Below, piece by piece: positions 6,789 through 8,000 of a DNA stretch of 8,000 nucleotides. Origin of the DNA: Methanoregula sp. (GTDB lineage: Archaea > Halobacteriota > Methanomicrobia > Methanomicrobiales > Methanospirillaceae); the NCBI GenBank assembly GCA_028705545.1, contig JAQWDG010000069.1, positions 1 through 8,000 of the forward strand. The letters are read 5' to 3'. The position numbers were made by a program, and so were the translations under genes. How positions within the stretch are numbered: position 1 is the first letter of the stretch; each line of letters begins with the position of its first letter. The notes under the pieces are model-generated. The model saw nothing but the letters and a program-made list of their open reading frames with translations, was not told the origin of the DNA and did no database searches.

Positions 6789-7679
6789 TTGGTCATCATC
6801 GCAGAAATCCCGAAAGAAGAGTACTTAAAGAAGTGTACGTCCGCGTGTGCGGGATGCAGCTCGTCGCTCTCGCTGCGCTACGTGCTAAAAGCGGCCGGAC
6901 ACGACACCGTGCTTGTCGTGCCCGCGTGCTGTACAAGCGTCATCCAGGGGATCTACCCCCACACCGCGATGAACGTGCCGGTCTACAACGTCGCGTTTGC
7001 CGCCGCAGCCGCATGTGCATCGGGAATGACCGAGGCATTCCAGGCAATGGGGAAAAAGACCCACGTGATCGTGTACGCCGGCGACGGAGGGACGCTCGAT
7101 ATCGGCATCCAGTCGATGTCGGGCGCATTCGAGCGGGGCACCGATTTCCTGTACATCTGCTACGATAACGAGGCCTACGGGAACACCGGCATGCAGCGCT
7201 CGGGCGCAACGCCGCTTGGCGCAAAGACCACTACGACCCCGACGGGAAAGACAGTCGAGAAAAAAGACATCGATGCGATTGCCGCCGCCCACCACCTTGC
7301 GTACATGGCAACGGCATGCAGTGCTTACCCGCAGGATATCTATAAAAAAGTCGCAAAGGCGCTCACGTTCCGGGGCCCGACGTTCATCCACATCCTCGCC
7401 CCCTGCCCGCCCGGCTGGCGGTACCCGACCGAGAAAACGATCGAAATGGGAAAACTCGCGGTAAAGTCCGGCATGTGGGTGCTTTATGAGCGCGAGAACG
7501 GGAAACTCACGATCAGCGCCCCGTCAAAAGCCGCGATGAGAAAACCGATCCCTCTCGAAGATTACCTCAAGCCGCAGGGCCGGTTCAAGGGCATCGATCC
7601 AAAATCCCTTGAGATCTTAAAGCAGCACCTCGCGGAGAATCTCAAAAAACTCGCGGCAGAAGAGGAGGCGTCGGCATGA
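6789..7679 (+). CDS. porB: Pyruvate:ferredoxin oxidoreductase, beta subunit (PorB)
   Basis: PorB is the thiamine-diphosphate subunit of the oxygen-sensitive cytoplasmic enzyme that interconverts pyruvate + CoA and acetyl-CoA + CO2, with ferredoxin as electron carrier. In methanogens it mainly makes pyruvate for biosynthesis. The 296-residue product has the length expected for PorB. Seen in it are the N-terminal CAGC cysteines (C20, C23), C47/C48 in VPACCTSV and C206 in LAPCPPGW, which fit ligands of the [4Fe-4S] cluster near the cofactor. It also has the TPP-Mg motif AGDGGTLDIGIQ (GDG at 98-100) with N127 in YDNEAYGNTGMQRS. The coordinate uses TTG at 6789, the only standard start in frame after the stop at 6768. 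From memory, homologues start about MAEIPKEEYLKKC, which would correspond to the ATC codon at 6798. The gene overlaps porA by the ATGA at 7676-7679, so the two are one operon. The identity is firm and the exact start is not. Confidence 0.93.
   Translation: MVIIAEIPKEEYLKKCTSACAGCSSSLSLRYVLKAAGHDTVLVVPACCTSVIQGIYPHTAMNVPVYNVAFAAAAACASGMTEAFQAMGKKTHVIVYAGDGGTLDIGIQSMSGAFERGTDFLYICYDNEAYGNTGMQRSGATPLGAKTTTTPTGKTVEKKDIDAIAAAHHLAYMATACSAYPQDIYKKVAKALTFRGPTFIHILAPCPPGWRYPTEKTIEMGKLAVKSGMWVLYERENGKLTISAPSKAAMRKPIPLEDYLKPQGRFKGIDPKSLEILKQHLAENLKKLAAEEEASA
7664..7668 (+). promoter_or_regulatory. porA: Ribosome binding site of porA
   Basis: GGAGG inside the last codons of porB lies 7 bases before the porA ATG at 7676. 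It supports that start and translation coupled to porB. Confidence 0.7.
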
Positions 7680-8000
7680 AGGAGATCGCAACGGGCAACA
7701 AGGCGATTGCAAAGGCCGTAAAACAGGCCCTGCCCGCCGTGGTCGCGGCATACCCGATCACCCCGCAGACCGAGATCGTGGAGACCATCGCGGACTTTGT
7801 GACAAGCGGCCAGATGAAGAGCCGGTATATCCCGGTCGAGAGCGAGCACTCGGCAATGGCGGCCTGTATCGGCGCCTCCATCACGGGCGTACGGACCTTT
7901 ACCGCAACAAGCGCCCACGGCCTTTTGTACATGCACGAGATGACCAACTGGGCTGCGGGTGCACGCCTCCCCATCGTGATGGCAAACGTGAACCGCTCGC
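7676..8000 (+). CDS. porA: Pyruvate:ferredoxin oxidoreductase, alpha subunit (PorA), 5' part
   Basis: The first 108 residues are present; the gene is cut by the right edge and a whole PorA would be about 380-400 residues. It opens MKEIATGNKAIAKAVKQA, followed by the family signature AAYPITPQTEIVE (24-36), then PVESEHSAMAACIGAS (53-68) and TFTATSAHGLLYMHEM (74-89). These are domain I features of the 2-oxoacid:ferredoxin oxidoreductase alpha chain, which contributes to pyruvate binding and pairs with PorB at the TPP site. The YPITP and TSxxGL motifs occur across the family (also in KorA and VorA), so pyruvate specificity rests on the clear PorB partner and on overall resemblance. The start overlaps the porB stop as ATGA. 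The gamma and delta subunit genes (porG, porD) are not seen upstream and may follow downstream. Confidence 0.92.
   Translation, partial: MKEIATGNKAIAKAVKQALPAVVAAYPITPQTEIVETIADFVTSGQMKSRYIPVESEHSAMAACIGASITGVRTFTATSAHGLLYMHEMTNWAAGARLPIVMANVNRS

Noticed and set aside
6885..7391. Minus-strand frame of 168 codons opposite porB.
   Set aside because: It is antisense to the conserved TPP-binding region of porB and has no recognisable product.

Overview
The window looks like a chromosomal segment of a methanogenic archaeon, most likely of the order Methanomicrobiales (a Methanoregula- or Methanosphaerula-like organism). This is an inference from the gene set. Features that point there are a multi-PAS sensor kinase with the LNAAYEQL-type coiled-coil linkers I associate with that order, an archaeal pyruvate:ferredoxin oxidoreductase built from separate subunits, a DUF5714-type cysteine-rich protein, and AT-rich TATA-like boxes with oligo-T ends. 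No species can be assigned from sequence alone.

Layout. On the minus strand, 1-362 is the 5' part of a DUF5714-like zinc-finger-type protein that runs off the left edge. Next on the minus strand is a two-gene operon read from 2103 down to 455. It encodes a KhtT-like regulatory subunit with a TrkA_C (RCK_C) domain, then a KhtU-like cation:proton antiporter of the CPA2 family. The two are coupled by a one-base TAATG overlap, and the operon ends at an oligo-T run. A 416-base divergent intergenic region (2104-2519) separates it from the plus-strand genes and contains no gene I can support.

On the plus strand, 2520-6698 encodes a 1392-residue membrane sensor histidine kinase: about eight membrane helices, six PAS domains, three copies of one 29-residue coiled-coil linker, an HDIxN-type phosphoacceptor helix and an HATPase domain. 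After an oligo-T run and a new AT-rich promoter-like stretch come porB (TTG or unusual start, ends 7679) and porA (from 7676, ATGA overlap, cut by the right edge). These encode the beta and alpha subunits of pyruvate:ferredoxin oxidoreductase, which in methanogens makes acetyl-CoA and pyruvate interconvertible through ferredoxin.

The genes form at least three independent units: ion homeostasis (khtTU-like), signal transduction (orphan kinase with no response regulator in the window) and central carbon metabolism (porBA). Nothing in the sequence proves that the kinase controls either neighbour. I found no tRNA, rRNA, CRISPR array, insertion sequence or phage gene. The window is mostly ordinary core-type archaeal DNA. 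The points of most interest are the kinase's architecture and altered ATP-binding G2 box, the unclear porB start, and the small inverted/direct repeats between the divergent genes.
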